Positions 1-7,479 of a stretch of 9,089 nucleotides of DNA are shown here, in pieces. Below the pieces are notes generated by a model, which was given only the letters and a program-made list of their open reading frames with translations, did no database searches and was not told where the DNA came from. Made by a program: the position numbers and the translations under genes. The DNA lies in NCBI GenBank assembly GCA_016779015.1, contig JADHOK010000052.1, positions 1 to 9,089 of the forward strand, given 5' to 3'. This DNA comes from PS1 clade bacterium (GTDB lineage Bacteria > Pseudomonadota > Alphaproteobacteria > RS24). Every line of letters begins with the position of its first letter. The first letter of the stretch is position 1.

Positions 1-1119
1 ATGAAGACCATTATTGAACGCAGCGATTTGTTGAAAGCGCTCAACCATGTGCAAAGCGTTGTCGAGCGGCGCAACACCATTCCCATTCTCTCAAATGTTC
101 TTTTGGAAGCTGATAATGGCGTGCTTGGCTTGACCGCGACCGATTTGGAGATTGAGATGCGCGAACGCGTCGAGGCCGAGATTGTGCAGCCCGGCGCGAT
201 TACGGCACCGGCGCACATGCTCTATGACATTGTCCGCAAATTGCCCGATGGGGCGCAGGTCGAATTGGCGACCGATGAGACCGGCGGGCGGCTCAATCTG
301 GTGGCCGGTAAATCAGCCTTCACCTTGCAAGCGCTGCCGCGCGAAGATTTTCCGGCCATGGCGCAAGATGAAATGCCGGTGGCTTTCGCCCTGCCGGCGT
401 CTGATTTGCGCCGCCTTATCGACAAGACGCGCTTCGCCATTTCGGTCGAGGAGACGCGGTATTATCTGAATGGTATTTATCTGCATGTATTGGAAGATGG
501 CGGTGCCAATTTGCTGCGCGCTGTGGCTACCGATGGCCACCGTCTGGCGCGCGTCGAAATGGCCCAGCCGGTCGGTGCCGCCGATATGCCGGCGGTGATT
601 ATTCCGCGCAAAACCGTTGGCGAGGTGCAAAAACTTTTGGAGGAAGCCGAAGGCGAGGTGTCGCTGCAGGTTTCCGACACCAAGATTAATTTCGCTTTTG
701 CCGATATCGTGCTGACCTCGAAATTGATCGATGGCAAGTTTCCCGATTACACGCGCGTCATCCCCAGTGATAATGACAAGACGCTGAAGCTCGATGCGAA
801 AAGTTTTGCCCAAAGCGTTGACCGCGTCTCGGCGATTTCCAGCGAGAAATCGCGCGCCGTCAAATTGGCGCTCGATAAAGACAGTCTGGCTTTGTCAGTG
901 TCCAATCCCGATAGCGGTTCGGCCAATGACGAGCTCGCCGTTTCCTATGCCGCCGAGGCCATGGAGATCGGGTTCAACGCGCGCTATTTGATGGATATTA
1001 CCGGCCAGCTGGACGGCGAAACGGCGACTTTCGAGCTTGCCGATAGCGGTTCGCCGACGCTGGTGCGCGACGATGAAGATGCGCAAGCGCTTTACGTTCT
1101 CATGCCGATGCGGGTGTAA
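1..1119 (+). CDS. dnaN: DNA polymerase III subunit beta (sliding clamp)
   Basis: Encodes the ring-shaped beta clamp (372 aa, usual length for the family). As a homodimer it encircles DNA and tethers the replicative polymerase, and it also recruits repair and mismatch-correction proteins. The three clamp domains fit about residues 1-120, 128-248 and 250-372. Recognisable landmarks are the N-terminal RRNTIPILSN segment (23-32), ATDGHRLA (176-183), SKLIDGKFPDYTRVIP (240-255) and the C-terminal YVLMPMRV (365-372). The last aligns with the E. coli YVVMPMRL end that lines the pocket binding clamp-interaction motifs. The ATG is the first base of the window, so its ribosome binding site and promoter, and the dnaA that often precedes it, are not visible. 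The stop codon overlaps the recF start as TAATG, which suggests translational coupling. The identification is firm. Confidence 0.98.
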   Translation: MKTIIERSDLLKALNHVQSVVERRNTIPILSNVLLEADNGVLGLTATDLEIEMRERVEAEIVQPGAITAPAHMLYDIVRKLPDGAQVELATDETGGRLNLVAGKSAFTLQALPREDFPAMAQDEMPVAFALPASDLRRLIDKTRFAISVEETRYYLNGIYLHVLEDGGANLLRAVATDGHRLARVEMAQPVGAADMPAVIIPRKTVGEVQKLLEEAEGEVSLQVSDTKINFAFADIVLTSKLIDGKFPDYTRVIPSDNDKTLKLDAKSFAQSVDRVSAISSEKSRAVKLALDKDSLALSVSNPDSGSANDELAVSYAAEAMEIGFNARYLMDITGQLDGETATFELADSGSPTLVRDDEDAQALYVLMPMRV

Positions 1120-2318
1120 TGACGGGCGCTTCCGTCAGTCTCGAACAGTCGCACGATTATGCGGCGCCTGCAAAAGGCGCGAGGCTGCTGTCAGCGCCCC
1201 ATATCGGTAAATTGCGCCTTTCTCATTTTCGCTCTCACGCGACACTGGATTTGTCTTGCGCGCCCGGGGCCATGGTGCTGACCGGGGCCAATGGCATCGG
1301 CAAAACCAATGTGTTGGAAGCGCTGTCCATGCTGGCGCCGGGGCGCGGCTTGCGCAGCGCGGCGTTTGATGAGATGCGTTTTGAGCGCCGCCTCGATTGG
1401 GCGGTGAGCGCTGATATTGATACGGTGCACGGCGCGGTGCGCGCCGGCATTGGCTGGCAAAACGGCGCGCGCAAAGTGCGCGTCGATGGGGCCAATGGCA
1501 AGCTCGACGATATCGCCCATGTGCTGCCGCAGCTATGGCTGACGCCGGCCATGGACAGGCTGTTTGTCGATGGTGCTAGCGGACGGCGCAAATTTCTCGA
1601 CCGCTTTGCGCAAACGCTGGATGGCGGCCTCACCAAAGCTTTGGGGGCTTATGAAAAAGCCATGCGCGAGCGCAATCGGCTGCTGCAAGAAGGCCATTCG
1701 AGCCGCGCCAATAATGGCTGGCTGGATGGGCTGGAAGAAGCCATGGCGTTGAACGGTGTGGCCATTGCGGCGGCGCGCCTGACGGCGTTGGACGCGCTGG
1801 CTGTCGGCCTGGCGGCGATCCCCGAAGCGGCTTTTCCGCGCGCTGCGATTGCCCTTGAGGGGGCATTGGAAGCGGCGCTGCGCCAGCAATCGGCGCTCGA
1901 GGTTGAGGATGCGTTTCGCGCCCGTCTGGCAGCGGCGCGCCCGCTCGATGCCGCGGCCGGGCGCACTTTGGAAGGCCCGCATCGCAGCGATTTGCAGGTC
2001 AGCTATGCGGCCAAAGCCATGCCGGCCGGTGCTTGTTCGACCGGCGAGCAAAAAGCGCTTTTGGTCGGCCTGATATTGGCGCAAGCCCATTCAGTGGCGG
2101 CGCAAAGGGGCGATGTGCCGATATTGTTACTGGACGAGGTGGCAGCCCATCTCGACCGCCAGCGGCGTGCCGCTTTGGCAGAAATTTTGCACGCTTTGGG
2201 TGGGCAAAGCTGGATTACCGGCACGGATCGCGAAGCGTTTGACGGCTTTGAAGCTGTCTTTGGGGACGATTTTGCGGCCATTAATATGGAGACCGGCAGT
2301 GCGCCGGAAGGGAGCTAA
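1119..2318 (+). CDS. recF: DNA replication and repair protein RecF
   Basis: RecF is an SMC/ABC-like ATPase that works with RecO and RecR to load RecA at single-strand gaps and stalled forks. The 399-aa product shows Walker A GANGIGKT (56-63), the ABC signature STGEQK (307-312), Walker B ILLLDE (335-340) followed by a D-loop AAHLD (342-346), and a C-terminal ITGTD (366-370). The lid and coiled region lies between about 150 and 290, with RRKFLDRFA at 156-164. The ATG overlaps the dnaN stop by one base. No strong Shine-Dalgarno is visible, so reinitiation after dnaN is likely. The conserved core begins near IGKLRLSHFRSH (29-40), so there is an N-terminal extension of about 28 residues of unclear role. 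No alternative in-frame ATG or GTG lies before the core, which supports this start. The next gene, gyrB, begins 4 nt after the stop. Confidence 0.97.
   Translation: MTGASVSLEQSHDYAAPAKGARLLSAPHIGKLRLSHFRSHATLDLSCAPGAMVLTGANGIGKTNVLEALSMLAPGRGLRSAAFDEMRFERRLDWAVSADIDTVHGAVRAGIGWQNGARKVRVDGANGKLDDIAHVLPQLWLTPAMDRLFVDGASGRRKFLDRFAQTLDGGLTKALGAYEKAMRERNRLLQEGHSSRANNGWLDGLEEAMALNGVAIAAARLTALDALAVGLAAIPEAAFPRAAIALEGALEAALRQQSALEVEDAFRARLAAARPLDAAAGRTLEGPHRSDLQVSYAAKAMPAGACSTGEQKALLVGLILAQAHSVAAQRGDVPILLLDEVAAHLDRQRRAALAEILHALGGQSWITGTDREAFDGFEAVFGDDFAAINMETGSAPEGS
2306..2314 (+). promoter_or_regulatory. Shine-Dalgarno that fixes the gyrB start
   Basis: The purine-rich GGAAGGGAG lies 8 nt before the ATG at 2323, inside the last codons of recF. 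It selects that ATG over the much longer open frame that continues upstream to 2113 within recF. The resulting N-terminus also fits the GyrB family length. It is the clearest ribosome binding site in the four-gene run; the starts of recF and the PBP gene have only weak ones. Confidence 0.7.
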
Positions 2319-2322
2319 GGAT

Positions 2323-4755
2323 ATGAGCGATACGCCAGAAACCAGCGAAGACCAAGGCGGCGAATACGGCGCCTCCTCCATTAAAGTGCTGAGAGGCTTG
2401 GAAGCGGTTCGAAAACGCCCGGGCATGTATATTGGTGATACCGACGACGGCACCGGTTTGCACCATATGGTCTATGAGGTGGTGGATAATTCCATCGATG
2501 AGGCGCTGGCCGGACATTGCGACGAGGTGTCGGTGCGCTTGAATGCCGACGGCTCGGTAACTGTTTCGGATAATGGGCGCGGCATACCGACCGAAATGCA
2601 CCCTGAAGAGGGTATCTCGGCGGCGCAAGTCATTATGACGCAATTGCACGCCGGCGGTAAGTTTGACTCCAATAGCTATAAAGTCTCGGGCGGTCTGCAC
2701 GGTGTCGGTATCTCTGTGGTCAATGCGCTGTCGGACTGGTTGGAATTGAGCATTCGCCGCGACGGCAAGCTGCATCAAATGCGCTTTGCGCATGGCGAGG
2801 CGGAGAAGGACTTGGAAGCCACCGGCGATGCCGAGACGACGGGCACGGAGGTTACCTTCCACCCTTCGTCGGGCACTTTCACCATGACCGAATTTAATTT
2901 TGAGACGCTGGAACACCGCTTGCGCGAATTGGCGTTTTTGAACAGCGGTGTCGGTATTGTGTTGGAGGATATGCGCTATGCTGAACCGCGCCGCGTCGAA
3001 TTACGGTTCGATGGCGGTCTGGAAGCCTTTGCGCAATATCTTGACCGCAATAAGACGACGCTTATCGAGACCCCGATTGCGCTCAAATCAGAGGCCGATG
3101 ATATCGGCGTCGAATTGGCGCTGTGGTGGAATGACAGCTATCACGAGACGGTTTTGTGCTTCACCAATAATATCCCGCAGCGCGATGGCGGCACCCATTT
3201 GGCCGGTTTTCGCGGCGCCCTGACCCGCACGGTCAATAATTACGCCAATCAATCGGGGCTGGCGAAAAAAGAGAAAGTCTCGCTATCGGGCGATGATTGC
3301 CGCGAGGGGCTGACCGCGGTGTTGTCGGTGAAAGTGCCGGACCCGAAATTTTCCAGTCAAACCAAAGACAAGCTGGTGTCCTCTGAGGTGCGTCCGGTGG
3401 TCGAAAGCATTGTCAATGAGGTGTTGACCGCATGGTTTGAAGAGCATCCAAACGAAGCTAAGATTATCATCAATAAAGTTATTGAGGCCGCGGCGGCGCG
3501 TGAAGCGGCCCGCAAAGCCCGCGAATTGACGCGGCGCAAAGGCGCGCTCGATGTCTCCAGCCTGCCCGGCAAGCTGGCCGATTGTCAGGAACGCGATGCC
3601 TCGCGCGCCGAGCTGTTTTTGGTTGAGGGCGACAGTGCCGGCGGCTCCGCCAAACAGGCGCGCAATCGCGCCAATCAGGCAGTGCTGCCCTTGCGCGGTA
3701 AAATCCTCAATGTCGAGCGCGCGCGGTTTGACAAAATGCTGTCCTCGAATGAAATCGGCACGCTGATAACGGCGCTCGGCACCGGCATTGGCCGCGAGGA
3801 TTTCGATATCGAAAAACTGCGCTATCACAAAATTATCATCATGACCGATGCTGATGTTGACGGGGCGCATATTCGCACCTTGTTGTTGACGTTTTTCTAT
3901 CGGCAAATGCCGGAGATTATCGAGCGCGGGTATTTGTATATCGCGCAGCCGCCGCTTTATAAAATCCGCCGCCAAAGCGCTGAAACCTATCTCAAAGACG
4001 ATGCGGCATTGGAGGATTATCTCATCGAGGCGGGCACCGGCGAGGCGGTGCTGACACTGGCGTCGGGCGAGCAGCGAAGCGGTGCTGACCTGGCAGAGAT
4101 GCTGACACAGGCGCGGATGATTAAATCCATCCTGTCAGGCCTGCCGCCGAAATATCCGCAATTTATCATCGAGCAGACGGCGATTGCCGGTGCGCTGACG
4201 CCGGATATTTTGTCGAAAACCGAACTTGCCGAGCAGAGCGCGCAATATATTGCGGCGCGCCTCAATCGTATGGCCGATGAGGTGGAGCGCGGCTGGGAAG
4301 GTCTGCCATCGGGTGATGGCGGGCTGACTTTTGTGCGCGAATTGCGCGGTGTGCGCGAGGCTTTCAATATTGACGGGCCGCTGATTGCGTCGAAAGACGC
4401 GCGCGCTTTGGACCATCTGGCCCCGGCCTTGCAAACTGTTTATCTGGACCCGGCCAAGCTGACGCTGAAAGAGCGCGATATCGCCATCAACACGCCGAGC
4501 GAATTGCTCAAAGCAGTGCTCGACCAAGGGCGCAACGGCGTCGCACTGCAGCGTTATAAAGGTCTGGGCGAAATGAACCCCGAGCAACTATGGCAGACGA
4601 CATTGGATAAAGATGCGCGTTCGCTTTTGCAGGTGCGGGTGCAGGATGTGGCCGAAAGCAACGACCTGTTCGAACAGCTGATGGGTGATGTGGTGGAGCC
4701 GCGGCGCAATTTCATCCAGCAAAACGCGCTGGATGTCGCCAATCTCGATATTTAG
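2323..4755 (+). CDS. gyrB: DNA gyrase subunit B
   Basis: GyrB is the ATPase subunit of gyrase (GyrA2GyrB2), the type IIA topoisomerase that introduces negative supercoils. The 810-aa length matches proteobacterial GyrB (about 800). The GHKL ATPase domain shows E52 and N56 in YEVVDNSIDEA, DNGRGIP (83-89), GGLHGVG (123-129) and R146 (aligned with the E. coli novobiocin-resistance Arg136). The transducer domain carries QTK (346-348). The TOPRIM domain has EGDSAGG (435-441) and the metal-binding DADVDG (509-514). The tail holds QRYKGLGEMNP (743-753). About 165 residues between roughly 552 and 720 correspond to the Gram-negative insert. The quinolone-relevant positions read D437 and R458 (E. coli D426 and K447); I cannot infer resistance from them. 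The ATG is chosen from the upstream GGAAGGGAG and family length. The gene follows recF by 4 nt and precedes a PBP gene in the same direction. Confidence 0.98.
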   Translation: MSDTPETSEDQGGEYGASSIKVLRGLEAVRKRPGMYIGDTDDGTGLHHMVYEVVDNSIDEALAGHCDEVSVRLNADGSVTVSDNGRGIPTEMHPEEGISAAQVIMTQLHAGGKFDSNSYKVSGGLHGVGISVVNALSDWLELSIRRDGKLHQMRFAHGEAEKDLEATGDAETTGTEVTFHPSSGTFTMTEFNFETLEHRLRELAFLNSGVGIVLEDMRYAEPRRVELRFDGGLEAFAQYLDRNKTTLIETPIALKSEADDIGVELALWWNDSYHETVLCFTNNIPQRDGGTHLAGFRGALTRTVNNYANQSGLAKKEKVSLSGDDCREGLTAVLSVKVPDPKFSSQTKDKLVSSEVRPVVESIVNEVLTAWFEEHPNEAKIIINKVIEAAAAREAARKARELTRRKGALDVSSLPGKLADCQERDASRAELFLVEGDSAGGSAKQARNRANQAVLPLRGKILNVERARFDKMLSSNEIGTLITALGTGIGREDFDIEKLRYHKIIIMTDADVDGAHIRTLLLTFFYRQMPEIIERGYLYIAQPPLYKIRRQSAETYLKDDAALEDYLIEAGTGEAVLTLASGEQRSGADLAEMLTQARMIKSILSGLPPKYPQFIIEQTAIAGALTPDILSKTELAEQSAQYIAARLNRMADEVERGWEGLPSGDGGLTFVRELRGVREAFNIDGPLIASKDARALDHLAPALQTVYLDPAKLTLKERDIAINTPSELLKAVLDQGRNGVALQRYKGLGEMNPEQLWQTTLDKDARSLLQVRVQDVAESNDLFEQLMGDVVEPRRNFIQQNALDVANLDI

Positions 4756-4772
4756 GCCAAGCCGGTTTTGGC
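4756..4772 (+). other. Short stem-loop after gyrB
   Basis: GCCAA (4756-4760) can pair with TTGGC (4768-4772) around a 7-nt loop, immediately after the gyrB stop. It has no following T-run, so it is a poor terminator candidate. It would bury the alternative TTG start of the PBP gene at 4768. With a stem of only 5 bp it may be chance. Confidence 0.25.
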
Positions 4773-4782
4773 ACAGACGCTG

Positions 4783-6684
4783 ATGCGCGACCCTGCCCCC
4801 AAAAAGCCACCTAAAAAGCCGGCGCAAAAACCGGTTCGCAAGCCGCTATCGGGGCTGCGCCGTCTCGCCTATTGGGGTTTGGTGCTGGCGCTTTGGGGCG
4901 GCATGGGGCTGGGCGTTTTGGTGTTTTATTACGCGCTCGATTTGCCCGATACGGATGATTTGTGGAAGCTCGGCAGTCAGTCCGAATTGTCCATTTACGC
5001 GCGCGATGAAGGGCTGGTAGCGCGGCGCGGACGGCGCGGCGGACAAACCATGCGCTATGAAGATTTCCCGCCACACCTTGTCGAGGCGGTGATTGCTATT
5101 GAAGACCGGCGGTTTTTTTCGCATTTCGGCCTCGACCCGCGCGGGCTGGTGCGGGCGTTTATGGTCAATTTGCGTGCCGGAGGTCTGGTGCAGGGCGGCT
5201 CGACGCTGACCCAGCAATTGGCCAAAAATGTTTTTCTGACGCCCGAGCGTAGCTTCAAGCGCAAAGTGCAAGAGCTATTGCTGGCGTTTTGGCTGGAAGC
5301 GCATTTTTCCAAACAGGATATTATGGCGCTTTATTTGAACCGCGTTTATTTCGGCAGCGGGGCATATGGGGTGCAAGCCGCGGCCGAGACTTATTTCAAC
5401 CGGCCGGTGCAAAACCTTACCAAAGCCGAAGCGGCGATGCTGGCGGGTCTGTTGAAAGCGCCGTCGCGTTACGCCCCGACGCGCGACCCTGTCGCCGCCG
5501 CCAAACGCGCCCGCACCGTCATTTCAGCGATGCAGGCGGCGGGCTATCTAAGCGCCGAGGAAGCGGTGGCTTTGGGGGCGCAAGAAATTGTCATCACCAA
5601 TCGGTCGACCGATGGGGCGCATTATGCCGTCGATTGGACGCTCGACCAATTGCCCGATTTTGTCGGTCGCCCGCGCGCCGATCTCGATATTATGACGACG
5701 CTTGACCGGCCGATGCAATTGGCCGCCGACCGCGCTATTACGCGGGTCTTGCAAGCCCAAGGCACGGCCCGCAAAGCCGGCCAAGCAGCGATGGTGGTGA
5801 TGACGCCGGATGGTGCCATTCGCGCCATGGTTGGCGGGCGCGCTTATGGGCGCAGTCAGTTTAACCGCGCTGTGCAGGCGCGGCGTCAACCGGGTTCGGC
5901 GTTCAAACCGGTAGTCTATCTGGCGGCGATGGAGGACGGGCTGAAAGCGGGCGATGCGTTTGACGATGCGCCGCTATCGATCGATGGCTGGTCGCCGAAA
6001 AATTATGACGGCACATATGCCGGCCAGGTGACGGCGGGCGAGGCGCTGGCGCGTTCGGTCAATACGGTGGCGGTGCAGGTCAGCGAGCAAACCGGCCGCG
6101 ATAAGGTCATCGATATGGCGCGCCGATTGGGGTTGAGCGGGCGCTTGCGCGCGCACCCGTCTTTGGCGTTAGGGGCTTTTGAGGTCAATCTCTTGCAGCT
6201 TACCGCGGCATACGCGCATTTCGCCAATGGCGGCAATCGGGTGGTGCCGCATATCATCCACGCGGTCATCAGCGCTTCGGGGCAAGTCTTATACGACCGC
6301 CTCGCGCCGACGCCTCTGCCGGTGGTCGCGCCGCAGCATGTCGGGGCGCTGAATGAAATGCTACGCGCGGTCATGACCACGGGCACCGGACGCGCCGCGC
6401 GCGTTGATGGGGTCGAGCTGGCGGGCAAGACCGGCACGTCGCAAAACTGGCGCGATGCTTGGTTTATAGGTTATTCGGGGGCTTTGGTGGTTGGCGTTTG
6501 GGTCGGTAATGATGATGGCGCGCCGATGAACCGGGTGACCGGCGGCGGTTTACCGGCGCAAATCTTTGCCGAATTCATGCGCGAGCACAAACAACTCGCA
6601 GCCTCGGTGGCGCTGCCCGGCACCGACCTGCCGCGCCAAGGTGGCGGGCTTGGCGGATTGCTGCGCCGTCTGTTCGGTAATTAG
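4783..6684 (+). CDS. Class A penicillin-binding protein (PBP1A-type bifunctional peptidoglycan synthase)
   Basis: This inner-membrane enzyme polymerises lipid II into glycan strands and cross-links the stem peptides. The 633-aa product has a Lys/Pro-rich cytoplasmic tail (about 5-24), one membrane anchor (about 29-52), a GT51 glycosyltransferase domain (about 86-262) and a transpeptidase domain (about 302-600). GT51 motifs are EDRRFFSHFG with catalytic E107, GGSTLTQQ (138-145), a KVQELLL motif with E164, and RVYFGSGAYG (187-196). Transpeptidase motifs are SAFK with nucleophile S372, SVN (425-427) and KTGT (549-552). Full-length Gram-negative PBP1A proteins are usually longer because of an extra OB-type domain; little space for it exists here. 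The start is uncertain: an in-frame TTG at 4768 adds five residues, and neither site has a strong ribosome binding site. The gene lies 27 nt after gyrB on the same strand, so cotranscription is likely, and it is convergent with the SCO gene. Confidence 0.93.
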   Translation: MRDPAPKKPPKKPAQKPVRKPLSGLRRLAYWGLVLALWGGMGLGVLVFYYALDLPDTDDLWKLGSQSELSIYARDEGLVARRGRRGGQTMRYEDFPPHLVEAVIAIEDRRFFSHFGLDPRGLVRAFMVNLRAGGLVQGGSTLTQQLAKNVFLTPERSFKRKVQELLLAFWLEAHFSKQDIMALYLNRVYFGSGAYGVQAAAETYFNRPVQNLTKAEAAMLAGLLKAPSRYAPTRDPVAAAKRARTVISAMQAAGYLSAEEAVALGAQEIVITNRSTDGAHYAVDWTLDQLPDFVGRPRADLDIMTTLDRPMQLAADRAITRVLQAQGTARKAGQAAMVVMTPDGAIRAMVGGRAYGRSQFNRAVQARRQPGSAFKPVVYLAAMEDGLKAGDAFDDAPLSIDGWSPKNYDGTYAGQVTAGEALARSVNTVAVQVSEQTGRDKVIDMARRLGLSGRLRAHPSLALGAFEVNLLQLTAAYAHFANGGNRVVPHIIHAVISASGQVLYDRLAPTPLPVVAPQHVGALNEMLRAVMTTGTGRAARVDGVELAGKTGTSQNWRDAWFIGYSGALVVGVWVGNDDGAPMNRVTGGGLPAQIFAEFMREHKQLAASVALPGTDLPRQGGGLGGLLRRLFGN

Positions 6685-6694
6685 ACCGTCTCAG

Positions 6695-6751
6695 TCTTGA
6701 GCTAGTTTTGGGCTAATTCTGAGCTAATTTTTGCGCCAGTCCTTGAGCGAG
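6695..6751 (-). repeat. Degenerate 12/11-bp tandem repeat at the 3' end of the SCO gene
   Basis: Read on the - strand from 6751 down, five consecutive units follow a pattern near YTNGCYCARRA: CTCGCTCAAGGA, CTGGCGCAAAAA, TTAGCTCAGAA, TTAGCCCAAAA and CTAGCTCAAGA. The first two have period 12 and stay in frame, giving the protein tail LAQG-LAQK-LAQN. The last three have period 11, so the frame shifts and the TAG stop falls within unit four. A possible sixth, weaker copy (GCCCAAAA) lies just upstream, in about 6752-6764. The tract extends into the 28-bp gap between the convergent PBP and SCO genes. No clear terminator is seen in that gap. Confidence 0.6.
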
Positions 6752-7342
6752 TGTTTTGGGCGTCACCGCGTGATCGAAATGCGCCAAATAGCGATTATCG
6801 CCATCCATCAAATAGAAAAAGCTCGAATGGTCGACATTGTAATTGCCGTTTTCGTCTTCCTGCGGGCGGCGCGCTGCATAGATTTTATAGACCCGCTTCA
6901 CCGCATCGATTTCCGCTTGCGTGCCGGTCAGGCCGATGAGGCGGGGGTGAAAATAAGCCAGATAATCGCGCATCACCGGCGGTGTGTCGCGCGTCGGATC
7001 GACCGAGATAAAGACTGGCTGCAAGGCTTGATAGGCATCCGGCGCGCTGTCGCGCAAAATTTCCAGCGCCCCGCCTAATATATCCAGCGCCGTCGGGCAG
7101 ACATCGGGGCAATAGGTGAAACCGAAATAAATCAGCATTGGGCGACCGGCAAAATCTTGGTCGGTTTTGCGCGCGCCGTTCTGGTCGGTGAGGGTGAAAG
7201 GCCCGCCAATCGCCGCCGTCAGGCGGGTTTCGGCCGCGCTATCGGGCGCGCCGCGCTGACCCAGCTCGAGCACCAGCAGCGTCAAAAGCGCGGCGATGCC
7301 GAGCGCGGCGATGGTTAGACTGGCCTTGATATTGCGGCTCAT
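6713..7342 (-). CDS. senC: SCO1/SenC/PrrC family copper-binding protein
   Basis: SCO proteins are membrane-anchored thioredoxin-fold proteins facing the periplasm. They deliver copper to, or maintain the thiols of, the copper centre of cytochrome oxidase; in Rhodobacter, SenC/PrrC also influences the RegB/RegA (PrrB/PrrA) redox pathway. The 209-aa product has an N-terminal membrane anchor (about 8-26), the copper-binding CPDVCP motif (C78, C82), the distal ligand H172 in VDHSSFFYLMD, and SVDPTRDTP (113-121). All three expected copper ligands are present. The ATG is preceded by a weak AAAGAAAGA. The gene is transcribed away from regB and converges on the PBP gene. Its last nine residues and stop lie in a short tandem repeat. 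The neighbouring regB-regA pair supports the senC name over a generic SCO label. Confidence 0.94.
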   Translation of the reverse strand: MSRNIKASLTIAALGIAALLTLLVLELGQRGAPDSAAETRLTAAIGGPFTLTDQNGARKTDQDFAGRPMLIYFGFTYCPDVCPTALDILGGALEILRDSAPDAYQALQPVFISVDPTRDTPPVMRDYLAYFHPRLIGLTGTQAEIDAVKRVYKIYAARRPQEDENGNYNVDHSSFFYLMDGDNRYLAHFDHAVTPKTLAQGLAQKLAQN

Positions 7343-7401
7343 TTACGGTCTTTCTTTAAGCGGGTTTCGTCTCAAGCGCTATTGCCGTGTGGCTTGGGGC
7401 G

Positions 7402-7430
7402 CTTATATCTTGAAGACGACAAACACGCAA
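7402..7430 (-). promoter_or_regulatory. Candidate sigma-70-type promoter for senC
   Basis: On the - strand, TTGCGT (7430-7425) and TATAAG (7407-7402) are separated by 17 nt. The -10 matches TATAAT at five of six positions; the -35 matches only TTG. Transcription would start near 7395, leaving a leader of about 50 nt. It faces and overlaps the candidate regB promoter. This rests on sequence resemblance only. Confidence 0.4.
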
Positions 7431-7436
7431 TATAAG
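7410..7436 (+). promoter_or_regulatory. Candidate sigma-70-type promoter for regB
   Basis: TTGAAG (7410-7415) and TATAAG (7431-7436) are separated by 15 nt, shorter than the ideal 17. A start near 7443 would give a leader of about 37 nt. A second TATAAG at 7451-7456 lacks a recognisable -35. The site overlaps the senC promoter candidate on the other strand, so the two could exclude each other or share a regulator. Confidence 0.35.
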
Positions 7437-7468
7437 GCGCAAAGCCAAAATATAAGGCGTAACGCTAA
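7429..7468 (+). repeat. Two adjacent 20-bp direct repeats upstream of regB
   Basis: Positions 7429-7448 and 7449-7468 are adjacent copies matching at 17 of 20 positions. Both begin AATATAAGGCG; they differ at offsets 12, 15 and 18. A partial inverted copy, GCGCTTATAT, lies at 7399-7408. The rest of the 137-bp senC-regB gap (7343-7479) shows only the two promoter candidates. The repeats may be paired operator sites or a duplicated -10 region. Confidence 0.6.
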
Positions 7469-7479
7469 AGCGGGGATTG

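Noticed and set aside
2113..2322. 70-codon upstream extension of the gyrB frame
   Set aside because: It overlaps the conserved Walker B region of recF in another frame, and ATG 2323 has a good Shine-Dalgarno and gives the normal GyrB length.
3283..3975. Long antisense open frame (230 codons) opposite gyrB, with similar ones at 313-813 and 2281-2916
   Set aside because: They lie wholly or mostly opposite strongly conserved genes, show no recognisable domain and are expected from GC-rich codon use.
6690..6701. CTCA-GTCT-TGAG as a terminator between the convergent PBP and senC genes
   Set aside because: Only a 4-bp stem, not followed by a convincing T-run, and part of the repeat tract.
7343..7479. 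RegA/ActR-type GC-rich binding site, DnaA boxes or a CtrA site in the senC-regB gap
   Set aside because: I looked for a GCGRC-N5-GYSGC-like site, TTWTNCACA and TTAA-N7-TTAA and found no convincing match.
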